Shown here piece by piece: positions 44,821 through 52,826 of a stretch of 64,000 bases of DNA; the stretch's first letter is position 1; each line of letters starts with the position of its first letter. The notes below the pieces were generated by a model, which worked only from the letters and a program-made list of their open reading frames with translations, ran no database searches and was not told the origin of the DNA. The stretch is from JAFDZV01 sp048594725. GTDB lineage: Bacteria; Bacteroidota; Ignavibacteria; OLB7. The position numbers and the translations under genes were made by a program. The stretch lies in the NCBI GenBank assembly GCA_048594725.1, contig JBMDXA010000067.1, positions 1 through 64,000 of the forward strand, given 5' to 3'.

Positions 44821-45666
44821 TTACAGGCCGAGCGCGCGGAAGAGGGCGGGGAGGATGCCGATGGCGGCATGCGAACAGAGCACCCATGCCCATGATGATG
44901 CTTCGAAGGTCTCCCCGGTTGCAGGGCCGCGCGTGCGCATATGGCGCAGCGCGGGGATCATCGTGAACAGGAGGATCAGGCTGAGCGGCACCACCGCGAT
45001 AGGCCCCCGCCACACCCCGTTGCCGATGTGCAGCGCGGCGGCGAAGCAGAAGAGGAGAATCGCGGCCCAGAGCAGAAGGCTCCTGCCGGGCGTGGCGATA
45101 GGGGCCGGGCCGTTCTCCCTCTCGGGCGCGGGAGTCCGCTCGCCGATCTCTATCAGCAGCATGCTCAGCCCGGCCATCGCGATAAACAGAAGCGCGCCGG
45201 ATGACGGGCGGGTTCCGGCGTTCAGCCAGTCCAGCCCGCCCGCATAGAACGCCACCGAGGCGATGGCGGCCGCTCTGGCGATCATCGGGACGATGGGGCG
45301 GGCGGCGGGGGCGGTGTGGGAGAATCTCCAGCGCAGCACCAGGATGCACCCCACCGCGAGGAGCAGCGCCGGGATCACCGCCGGCATCACGATGGCGTTC
45401 GCCAGCAGCGCTCCGGCGAGCAGGCCCGGAAGCAGGCCGCGCGACGGCGCCCACCCTTCGCCGGGATGTTCCCCGGATGTGGCCCTGGGCCCGCCGGTGG
45501 TTCCGACGAGCATCGTACAGAGAACTGTTGTGAGCAGACCGGCGATAAGATCGCCGAGCGGTATGAGCCCCCCGGCCCCTCTGGAAAACCGGGAGACGAA
45601 TATCCCGGTCAGCCCCAGCACGAGGCTCTGAAGCACTGTACGGACCATCAGACGTTGATCGGGCAT
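44821..45666 (-). CDS. UbiA-like membrane protein lacking the first Asp-rich motif
   Basis: 281 residues, about eight or nine membrane helices. It aligns along its length with the UbiA protein encoded next door: RFSRGAGGLIP against RICRGAEGFIP, FYAGGLDWLNAG against LYTTGLDWIND, LLIEIGERTPAPE against IVIEVGRKIRARE, and a matching C-terminal helix ending LFRALGL. At the first catalytic motif, where the neighbour has DEFKDAEED, this protein has a Gly/Thr/Pro-rich segment without aspartates (LVGTTGGPRATSG). It should therefore not bind prenyl diphosphate-Mg as UbiA does, and may be a partner subunit. ATG 45666 was chosen by alignment; ribosome-binding support is weak. Confidence 0.72.
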   Translation of the reverse strand: MPDQRLMVRTVLQSLVLGLTGIFVSRFSRGAGGLIPLGDLIAGLLTTVLCTMLVGTTGGPRATSGEHPGEGWAPSRGLLPGLLAGALLANAIVMPAVIPALLLAVGCILVLRWRFSHTAPAARPIVPMIARAAAIASVAFYAGGLDWLNAGTRPSSGALLFIAMAGLSMLLIEIGERTPAPERENGPAPIATPGRSLLLWAAILLFCFAAALHIGNGVWRGPIAVVPLSLILLFTMIPALRHMRTRGPATGETFEASSWAWVLCSHAAIGILPALFRALGL

Positions 45667-45864
45667 GCGAGTGATACCGGTTGGGACTATGTGGTAGATG
45701 GGTGCCCCCGCCATACGCAGCAGGGGCGGGGGCGAACGTCTCCCGCTACGAACGAGTATCGGGTGGTTCCAGCGCCAGGGATTCTCACCGGAATGTATGC
45801 GGAGCAATCCCCGCTCCAGCATGGCCGGTCCCGGACCATATTCCGTCCGGCGCCATCCTGCCCC

Positions 45865-46803
45865 CTACCTCCCCCCGAGCCATCGTATCAGCATCGGCAG
45901 GGCTCCGAGTGAAAGGTACATGCCGATGGTCCAGATGCCGGCTGCGGTTTCGATCAGCTTTGCGTGCCGCTGTTCCTGGCGCATCAGAAAGAGGACGCCG
46001 GGAGTTCCGCATGCCAGAAGGATCAGCGAGAGCACCAGCAGCCCCCACTCCCCGAACCCCCCATACCATGCGGCGGTGGCCGCCGAGATATAGGTAAGCA
46101 CCAGCACGCCGAGCCAGCCGAGCGTGGCCCTCTTTGCGCCGTACAGCGCCGAATAGGTCTCCACCCCCTGTTCCTCCGCCTCCCGGGCGCGGATCTTCCG
46201 TCCCACCTCGATCACGATGCCGTTCAGGAACGTCACCGCCAGGAAGAACTCCAGCCCGCGCGGGGGAGGAACCGCATCGTTGATCCAATCCAGACCGGTC
46301 GTGTACAGGTCGATCATCGGCATCACCACCATATGGGAGATCATATAGATCAGCGGCCGCTGCTTCAACCATTTCGGGACGAAGAACTCCTTCGTCATCA
46401 GCCCCATATAGCCGAGCGCCAGAAGAAACGCCCAGATCATGCCGGGCATTGCCGCGGCATTGAGCGCCAGAGCCAGCAGGACCACGGCGATGCCGACCCC
46501 GCGAAGCTCCTTCAGCCTCACCAGCCCGCGCGGCACCGGGCGGTAGGGACGGAACCGGGCATCCTCCTCGGCATCCTTGAACTCGTCGAAGATCCGCAGC
46601 AGCAGAAAGAGGAGGAACGCGGTGAGCGCGCCGATAGTGAACCTCTCGGCCGGGATGAACCCTTCGGCGCCCCGGCAGATCCGTGAATAGGAGATCGCCG
46701 AGAAGGTGAACGTGACGATCAGGATGCCATGCTGGAACACCGGAAAGCGTTCCTTCTGGTACTCCCACAACCGTGCGGCCAGCGGCCGCTTCGCATCCGT
46801 CAT
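45865..46803 (-). CDS. UbiA-family prenyltransferase
   Basis: 312 residues, about nine helices. The first Asp-rich motif is present: LLRIFDEFKDAEEDARFRP (D73 and D77), followed by PVPRGL. The second UbiA motif, usually DxxxD, is replaced by EVGRKIRAREAE, so it belongs to an unusual subgroup. UbiA enzymes move a prenyl chain from its diphosphate to an acceptor such as an aromatic ring or a glycerol phosphate; the acceptor here is unknown. ATG 46803 lies 12 nt after the HMG-CoA reductase stop; an in-frame TTG at 46818 overlaps that stop. Either way it is coupled to the reductase. Confidence 0.85.
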   Translation of the reverse strand: MTDAKRPLAARLWEYQKERFPVFQHGILIVTFTFSAISYSRICRGAEGFIPAERFTIGALTAFLLFLLLRIFDEFKDAEEDARFRPYRPVPRGLVRLKELRGVGIAVVLLALALNAAAMPGMIWAFLLALGYMGLMTKEFFVPKWLKQRPLIYMISHMVVMPMIDLYTTGLDWINDAVPPPRGLEFFLAVTFLNGIVIEVGRKIRAREAEEQGVETYSALYGAKRATLGWLGVLVLTYISAATAAWYGGFGEWGLLVLSLILLACGTPGVLFLMRQEQRHAKLIETAAGIWTIGMYLSLGALPMLIRWLGGR

Positions 46804-46814
46804 GGCTGTGCTGC

Positions 46815-48257
46815 TCAATGGTTCGCTCCGCTCTTTTTTCTTCCGTAGATCGCATGTGCCTTGGCGAATTCACCCGCCACGATAGCCGCCACGATCGACA
46901 GCTCGCCGCACAGCACGGTGGCCGCGCAGATCTCGGCGAACTTCCGTGCGGTGCCGTTGCCGGTACAGCCCATCAACCCGAGGCATTCCTGCTGCGTGGG
47001 GAGCCCGGTCCCTCCCCCCACGGTCCCGACGATCAGATTGGGAAGGGTGACGCAGATATAGAGATCGTTCTGCGAGGTGATATCGAACCGGGTGATCCCC
47101 ACCGATGCCTCCGAGACACAGGCCACATCCTGCCCGCATGCCAGGAAGATGGCCGCCAGGCCGTTGGCGAAATGCCCGTTCACCCCTATCGATCCGCTCT
47201 GCACGCCGTTGGCGATGGAGGTCTTCCAGTATTCCATCATCCCCTCCGGCGTGGTGTGAAGCGTCTCCTCCACCAGTGCCCGCGGGATGATCGCCTCGGC
47301 GGTCACCTTCTTTCCCCGCACCGAGATAAAGGAGATGGCCGTGGCCTTCTTGTCGCCGGAGAGATTTCCCTCCACGAACCATGTGGCCGGCTTCACCGGC
47401 GACTGCGCCACGATATGGCGGCAGATGGCATCGGTGCAGAGCGTCACCATGTTCTGCCCGGAGGCATCGCCGGTGGTGTATTCGAACAGGAGGGTGATCT
47501 GATTGCCATCCACGTTGGGGCGCACATCCTCCAGCCGCGCATGCGACGAGACCGTGCGGACGATATCATGAAATGAGGCGATGTTGCTCATCACCCAGAT
47601 CAGAAAAAGTCCCGCCTGGCCGAACGTCTCGAACCGGAAGCAGGGGGAGCGCTGTACCGATTCGGTAAGGCAGATGCTCGACACGCCGCCGGCGCGGGAT
47701 ACCACCGCCGCTCCCCGGTTGTACGATGCCACCAGCGCCCCCTCTGTGGTGGCAAGGGGGACATAGAAATCCCCTTTCGCCTCCACGCCGTTCACCCGGA
47801 GCGGGCCGATGATGCCGGTGGGAACCTGGGTCATGCCGATGAAGTTCTCGATGTTTCCCTTCAGCGCGGCGTGCTCCTCCAGGGTTTGCTCCCCCGACAG
47901 ATGGGGAAGATGGAGCCCGAGCTGCTCTTCCAGAAATTTCCGGCGTGCCCCCGATGCCTCGGTGCTCCAGCTTCTCGGTTCCGGTATGGGAGGGGGGAGG
48001 GGCGATTCCTCCGGAGAGATGGGGACCAGCCGTCCTACCACCGCTTCCGCCGTTCCGCTCGTCAGGAGCCGTTCTATTGTTCCTCTTGCTTTGCTGCTGG
48101 ATGTAGGCACGGGAAAATGAGCTCGTAGTTGGGAGTGCGGCGGCCTGCGGCCGCCCTGAGTTATCGAAGTTCCGTTATCGGCAGGCCGTGCTCCCCGGCC
48201 GGGAGCGGCACACGCGGGCTGGTTGTCGTTCTTTCCTGAATATACTTTCTTCTCCAT
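46815..48257 (-). CDS. Hydroxymethylglutaryl-CoA reductase
   Basis: 480 residues. Reduces HMG-CoA to mevalonate with NADPH in the classical pathway. The class I-like core begins about residue 105. All four catalytic residues are recognisable: Glu172 in TTEGALVASYNRG, Lys303 in GDKKATAISF, Asp377 in ACGQDVACVS and His468 in FAKAHAIYGRKK. The cofactor segments GDASGQNMVT (instead of the usual GDAMGMNM) and GTVGGGTGLPTQQ are present. The first ~100 residues are Pro/Ser-rich and probably disordered, without the sterol-sensing membrane domain of eukaryotes. It is 70 bp downstream of the acyl-AMP ligase and joined to UbiA. No other mevalonate-pathway gene is in the window. Confidence 0.93.
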   Translation of the reverse strand: MEKKVYSGKNDNQPACAAPGRGARPADNGTSITQGGRRPPHSQLRAHFPVPTSSSKARGTIERLLTSGTAEAVVGRLVPISPEESPLPPPIPEPRSWSTEASGARRKFLEEQLGLHLPHLSGEQTLEEHAALKGNIENFIGMTQVPTGIIGPLRVNGVEAKGDFYVPLATTEGALVASYNRGAAVVSRAGGVSSICLTESVQRSPCFRFETFGQAGLFLIWVMSNIASFHDIVRTVSSHARLEDVRPNVDGNQITLLFEYTTGDASGQNMVTLCTDAICRHIVAQSPVKPATWFVEGNLSGDKKATAISFISVRGKKVTAEAIIPRALVEETLHTTPEGMMEYWKTSIANGVQSGSIGVNGHFANGLAAIFLACGQDVACVSEASVGITRFDITSQNDLYICVTLPNLIVGTVGGGTGLPTQQECLGLMGCTGNGTARKFAEICAATVLCGELSIVAAIVAGEFAKAHAIYGRKKSGANH

Positions 48258-48326
48258 GCCCGGTTCCGTGAGAAACGGCTACCGGGCCGGGTTGCGCTCT
48301 ATCCATACATTCGGTATCACCGCTTC

Positions 48327-49871
48327 TTACTCCATCTTCTCCCGCAACCGGTCGTAATCGATCTTGGAGTGATGGCGCGGGTCGCGCGGGATGGTCTCCA
48401 GGATGCGGAGCGTATCGAACGGGATATCTGCTGCGGCAAGATCGCGCTCGATGGCGGCGGCGTCGAGCTTCGTGCCTTCTACCGGCTCCACAACCACTAC
48501 CAGCGCGGCACCGATTTTCAGGATGGTTCCGGTTGCGACACCGGGGATGTTCTGCAGATGCGCCTCTACCGGAAAGGGGAAGATCCTCCGGCCGCCGTGC
48601 TTGAAGCTCTGGCGGGCGCGCCCCAGCAGGAGCAGATTCCCTTCGGGGTCCAGGTAGCCCGCATCGCCGGTGCGGTGCCAGAGCCGTTCGCCGTCGCGGA
48701 TCTTGTTGCGGCGGATGGCCTCCTCCCCTCCGTGATACTCCCGCAGCACATGCTCCCCCGCAACGCAGATCTCTCCCGGCTCGCCGTCCGGCAGCCGGAG
48801 CGCGTCCAGGGTCGTGCCGGGGGAGAGCTCTATCGGCGCATCGATGATCGGTATGATCCTCACAGCCGTCTCCGCCACCGGGCGCCCCACCAGCAGGCCG
48901 TGATCCAGCGTGTCATGCCCGCCGCGCAGCAGCTCCCCGGCCGGCAGAAGGCTTATCGGTTCCGCCTCGGTGGAGCCGTAGACGATCGTAACCTCCGTGC
49001 CGGGGAACGCTTCCAGCAGCAGCCGGGCCAGCGGGGGGAAGACCGGGGCACCGCCAAGGAAGATTCTCCGCAGTTCCGGCAGGCGGATCTTCCGTTCAAG
49101 CAGATGGCGCGCCAGCTTCTGGTAGAATGCGGGGGAGCCGGTGGTGGTGGAGACCTTCCGCTGCCGGATGGTCTGTACCACCGCGTCGGGATCGAAGCTC
49201 TCCACCCGCCGGGGATCGACCGGCGGGAGCACGGTTGTGGAGCCGGCGGCCAGGTTGCTCAGCACGAAGATCGGCAGCACCGGCATATCCACATCCTCCG
49301 CCCCCGGCTGAAAGTTCCTCTCCAGCGCGCGATGCTGCGCCACGAGAAACCGGTGCGTCCGTTTTGCCCCTTTCGGGGTTCCGGTGCTTCCGGTGGTGAA
49401 TGTTATCAGCGCCGGCTCGTCGGCATCGACAACTGCGGGGGGAACCGGTGGCGCCTCCCGCTTCGGGCGCCATGCGGCCACATTGGAGCGGAGCTTCACC
49501 GGGATGCGCCGGATATCGGAGGAGAGAAGCCGCAGCAGTTGCGCACGCGTGGTTCCTATGAACCCGTCCGGCGCGGCCGCGCGGCATGCGGCCGCCAGCC
49601 GCTTGCGGTCGGACCAGGCATCGATGAAGACCGCCACGGCGCCAAGATGGAAGATCGCCAGCAGGATCTGGTACAGCTCTATCGACATCGGCACGAACAC
49701 CAGCACGCGCGAGCCCGGGCCCAGGCCGCGTTCGCGCAGATACGCGGCTATGCGAATCACGTCGTCCCACATCTGCTGGTAGGAGACCGAGCGATCGTCC
49801 TGGATGATGGCCGGTTTGCCGGGATAGGCCGCCGCCACCTCCGGAAATATCTCGATGATGTTGCCGTTCAT
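48327..49871 (-). CDS. AMP-dependent acyl-CoA synthetase/ligase (OleC-like)
   Basis: 514 residues of the ANL adenylating superfamily. The phosphate loop is TFTTGSTGTPKGAKRT, then YGSTEAEPIS, and RTGDAGYLDPEGNLLLLGRARQSFKHGGRRIFP, which includes the hinge and C-terminal domain start. The segments AVAVFIDAWSDRKRLAAACR and PVLPIFVLSNLAAGSTTVLP resemble OleC-type (beta-lactone-forming) and fatty-acyl-AMP ligases more than acetyl-CoA synthetase. It would activate a carboxylic acid, probably a fatty or hydroxy acid. ATG 49871 overlaps the preceding GNAT-like gene by 4 bp (ATGA). Confidence 0.88.
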   Translation of the reverse strand: MNGNIIEIFPEVAAAYPGKPAIIQDDRSVSYQQMWDDVIRIAAYLRERGLGPGSRVLVFVPMSIELYQILLAIFHLGAVAVFIDAWSDRKRLAAACRAAAPDGFIGTTRAQLLRLLSSDIRRIPVKLRSNVAAWRPKREAPPVPPAVVDADEPALITFTTGSTGTPKGAKRTHRFLVAQHRALERNFQPGAEDVDMPVLPIFVLSNLAAGSTTVLPPVDPRRVESFDPDAVVQTIRQRKVSTTTGSPAFYQKLARHLLERKIRLPELRRIFLGGAPVFPPLARLLLEAFPGTEVTIVYGSTEAEPISLLPAGELLRGGHDTLDHGLLVGRPVAETAVRIIPIIDAPIELSPGTTLDALRLPDGEPGEICVAGEHVLREYHGGEEAIRRNKIRDGERLWHRTGDAGYLDPEGNLLLLGRARQSFKHGGRRIFPFPVEAHLQNIPGVATGTILKIGAALVVVVEPVEGTKLDAAAIERDLAAADIPFDTLRILETIPRDPRHHSKIDYDRLREKME

Positions 49872-50875
49872 AGGCTCCGGCCGAAGAGGCGATAGGTGCG
49901 ATAGGGGCGGCTCTCCTGCGAGAGTACCGTGGCCGATACGTTGCTCTCGTGCATCAGCGCGTGGATCGCCTCCTGGTATCCCCGCTCCCGTCCCACGATA
50001 TGCATCTTCTCGATCAGCAGGCGCCCCAGACCCCGCGTGTCGTCGGTGCGCACCACCCCGGCGGTCTTCACGATCAGCGTGCGGCCGCTCGGGTCGAACC
50101 GGTCGGCGATGGTGAAGATATAGCCGAGCGGGCGGGCCCCGGCGTCTTCGGCCACAAGCACCAGCGCCGGATCGATCAGCGGGGCGATGCGCTGGTAGAT
50201 ATCGCGGAAGCTCTCGAAGGAGATCGGGCTATAGAGGAAATTTCTCGTGAAGCTCTCCAGCGTTATCCGGTGGAGCAGGCGGAGTTCGTTCTCGAAATCC
50301 TCCAGGCGGATGGGGCGTATCGTGATGCCGCGCGAGCCGTAGAGCTCCTCCCGTTCGGCAACGCTCCCGGCATTCCCGGCATCGGCGGCGAAGCGGGTGG
50401 AGCTGTAGCGGGCTATCGTCTCGAATCCATTCTCATCGAACTGCCCGGCGTACCACGGCTTGTTGTGGATATCCAGGAAGAAGGGCGGGTGCTCCGATGG
50501 TTCGGCCAGCCGGTAGCGATGCCACGTGGAACCGTTCATCGGCCCTATCAGATACTCGTATCCCCGTTCCCTGAAGTGCCGGGCTATCTCCTCCAGCAGC
50601 GCAGTTGCGGCCGGGGCGCTCTCGGTGCATTCATACCACCCGAGCAGAGCGGTCTTCAGGCCATTCCAGGAGATGCCGGGGTTTGCCATGCCGCACGCGC
50701 GGGCGGCGGGGCGCTCCCCCTGGTACGCCAGAAAGCAGATCGTCTCCTCCGCCGGGACCGGATCATCCGGGGGAGTCCAGCGGGGATCGCCGGCGTAGAG
50801 GCCGGCCGCGAACGCTCTGAACTCCTCCATCTCCGGCGCATCCGGTGAGAACGATCGAATCTGATAGGACTGCAT
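49868..50875 (-). CDS. GNAT-like acyltransferase
   Basis: 335 residues. An N-terminal region (SFSPDAPEMEEFRAFAAGLYAGDPRWTPP) and the central YLIGPMNGSTWHRYRL and FFLDIHNKPWY segments are seen in a group of bacterial GNAT-superfamily proteins. The C-terminal half (residues about 180-330) is a GNAT fold: ITIRPIRLEDFENELRLLHRI, LVLVAEDAGARPLGYIFTIAD, and AGVVRTDDTRGLGRLLIEKM, near the acetyl-CoA loop. Acyl donor and acceptor are unknown. ATG 50875, 29 bp after the kinase-like gene. Its end overlaps the ligase start by ATGA. Confidence 0.75.
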   Translation of the reverse strand: MQSYQIRSFSPDAPEMEEFRAFAAGLYAGDPRWTPPDDPVPAEETICFLAYQGERPAARACGMANPGISWNGLKTALLGWYECTESAPAATALLEEIARHFRERGYEYLIGPMNGSTWHRYRLAEPSEHPPFFLDIHNKPWYAGQFDENGFETIARYSSTRFAADAGNAGSVAEREELYGSRGITIRPIRLEDFENELRLLHRITLESFTRNFLYSPISFESFRDIYQRIAPLIDPALVLVAEDAGARPLGYIFTIADRFDPSGRTLIVKTAGVVRTDDTRGLGRLLIEKMHIVGRERGYQEAIHALMHESNVSATVLSQESRPYRTYRLFGRSL

Positions 50876-50904
50876 AGGCTTCTGGTTGGGGATGGGATGT
50901 TCCG

Positions 50905-51735
50905 TTATTCGGCCGGGCGGCGGGCGCCGTGCAGGGGCCCAGGCTCCTGATGGGGATCGTTCTTGCTGCGTCCTGATTTCAGCACGGCCCGCAGGCCGAT
51001 CAGAAAGGGTATCCAGACAGCGGCATAGAACGCGATCATGACCGCCGGGTGATCCCTGCGGATATCGACCAGATAGAGAAAATACCACGCCGCCATCGGG
51101 AGGGTGATATTATCCAGACCGCGCGGGGAGAGCGCCTCCACGATCGTAAGGCCGGCGGCCATCGTCAGGGCGATGATGATTGCTCCGGCTGCCAGCATCG
51201 GCGAGGAGATGCCGCCGTTGAGCGCCACCGCCATAATCAGGAGCGTGGGGATGAAGAATGCGATGGAGCCGGCCAGGCTTTTGGTCTCGCCGCCGAAATC
51301 ATACAGGGGGCTCCGTATCCGTTTGCCGATCACTCCGGCCAGCGCATCGGAGATGGCGAGCACCAGCAGGGGGGCCAGATAAAACGCCACCCCGCCGTGG
51401 ATGGAACTGAGAAGAAACGAGAGATAGACGGCGGCCGGATAGATGATCTCTCCGATCGTGCTCCGCTCCACTCCCTGCACCGAGCGGAGGATGCCGGTGC
51501 GGCGGGTGACAATCAGGATAAGCGCGAAGATCACCGCCAGGGCCAGGATGGTCCAGTGCGACCGGAAGAGCCAGGGAAATCCGAGTGCTACCACTCCTCC
51601 CCCGGCATGCACCAGCTTGCGCGTATGCTCCACATCGGGGGAACCCTTGTGCCGCCAGTATTCGGCTCCGGCGAACAGGAGCAGATAGAGCGTTCCCACA
51701 ACGGCCGCCGAGACTATATCCGAGTTGAAGATCAT
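50905..51735 (-). CDS. Dolichol/phytol kinase-like membrane protein (CTP-dependent family)
   Basis: 276 residues with about seven helices. HTRKLVHAGGGVVALGFPWLF and the cytosolic loop SDALAGVIGKRIRSPLYDFGGETKSLAGS are typical of the CTP-transferase superfamily that includes dolichol kinase, phytol kinase (VTE5) and CDP-lipid synthases. The likely reaction is CTP-dependent phosphorylation of an isoprenoid alcohol or of a diacylglycerol-like lipid; cytidylyl transfer is possible too. Its start overlaps the DUF3419 stop by 4 bp (51732-51735). The C-terminal ~25 residues are hydrophilic. Confidence 0.82.
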   Translation of the reverse strand: MIFNSDIVSAAVVGTLYLLLFAGAEYWRHKGSPDVEHTRKLVHAGGGVVALGFPWLFRSHWTILALAVIFALILIVTRRTGILRSVQGVERSTIGEIIYPAAVYLSFLLSSIHGGVAFYLAPLLVLAISDALAGVIGKRIRSPLYDFGGETKSLAGSIAFFIPTLLIMAVALNGGISSPMLAAGAIIIALTMAAGLTIVEALSPRGLDNITLPMAAWYFLYLVDIRRDHPAVMIAFYAAVWIPFLIGLRAVLKSGRSKNDPHQEPGPLHGARRPAE

Positions 51736-52826
51736 CCGAGAACCTTATCCACGAAAAACGACTGATAGAAGAATGCCTGATCCTTCATGAACATCCTCTC
51801 CGATACCTCGGTCATCGGCTCGGTTGTATCGGGGAGGATCAGCGATATGCGCCGGGGGACGAGCATGTTCCAGTATGCCAGCCGTGCTCCGGGACGGCAC
51901 TGCTCCACCAGCTCCAGGGCCATCGTCTTGAACTCGGCCGGGGCCATGTACTCGAAGATGTCGGAGAGATTGCATGCATCGAACCGCCCGAATTTCCTGG
52001 CCGCCTCCACGGCCCCTCCATGAAAGAGTTCCAGCCGTTCCAGATTCTCCCGGATCGCCTCGAAGTTCTCCTGGCGGGCATACGCCGGCAGCGCCGCGCC
52101 GAAATTCCCGGTCAGGATATAGGTCATGTAGGGATTGGTATGCGCTGGCAGAGCGGTGAGCGCATGCTCCACCCGGTTCAGTATCCGCTCGGCGACGCTC
52201 CCTTCCACATACCGGAAGAACTCCGGGTCGCGTCCCATTCTTCCCATCACGAACCGGCTGAAGAAGATCCTGAACATCAGACGCCACCGCCAGGTATCCC
52301 ACCGGCGGTGGTAGAACTCCTCCCGCTCCGCTCTGCTCTTCGGTTCCAGCAGCGACCGGACGTCGCGCCTGCTGTGCACCAGCGGCAGCACACGGCGGCG
52401 GAACAGATGGAAGTAGTGTTCGAACTTCCCTCCATGAATCACTCCCCCCCGGACGATCTCCTCCCGGCCGTCCCAGAATGCCCGGGCCTCCGGCGACAGC
52501 CGCTCGCGCAGCTGGCGGTAGGTTGCAAGCCGGTTCTCGCTGCTCTGGCGAAACCCGAGGAACTGGAGGAACGGTTCGTACGGGAGCGCGGCAAACGCGG
52601 CAGTCTTGATCTCCACGCACGCAAGCTGCGCGGGGCTGATATCGGCGGCCACCACCAGCTCCCCGCCGCAGGCCAGCATCGCAAGGGCATTGTCGCCGCC
52701 GGAGGCGATGGAGAGGGAGCGGGTGCCGGAGGTTATCGCGAGCGATTCTACCAGAATATCGGCATCCTCCCAGACGCTGGCGTAGCGGATGATATCGAAC
52801 GAGGCTCTGCGGCTGATATCGCTCAT
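51732..52826 (-). CDS. DUF3419 (BtaA-like) SAM-dependent 3-amino-3-carboxypropyl transferase homologue
   Basis: 364 residues. The N-terminus (RYASVWEDADILVESL), the SAM-binding segment LSIASGGDNALAMLACGG-x-LVVAADISPAQLA, the central NLSDIFEYMAP and the late RLAYWNMLVPRR are hallmarks of DUF3419. The best-known member, BtaA, moves the 3-amino-3-carboxypropyl group of SAM to diacylglycerol in betaine lipid synthesis. BtaB, the N-methyltransferase partner, is absent here, so the product is probably not ordinary DGTS. It overlaps the genes on both sides by 4 bp. Confidence 0.85.
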   Translation of the reverse strand: MSDISRRASFDIIRYASVWEDADILVESLAITSGTRSLSIASGGDNALAMLACGGELVVAADISPAQLACVEIKTAAFAALPYEPFLQFLGFRQSSENRLATYRQLRERLSPEARAFWDGREEIVRGGVIHGGKFEHYFHLFRRRVLPLVHSRRDVRSLLEPKSRAEREEFYHRRWDTWRWRLMFRIFFSRFVMGRMGRDPEFFRYVEGSVAERILNRVEHALTALPAHTNPYMTYILTGNFGAALPAYARQENFEAIRENLERLELFHGGAVEAARKFGRFDACNLSDIFEYMAPAEFKTMALELVEQCRPGARLAYWNMLVPRRISLILPDTTEPMTEVSERMFMKDQAFFYQSFFVDKVLG

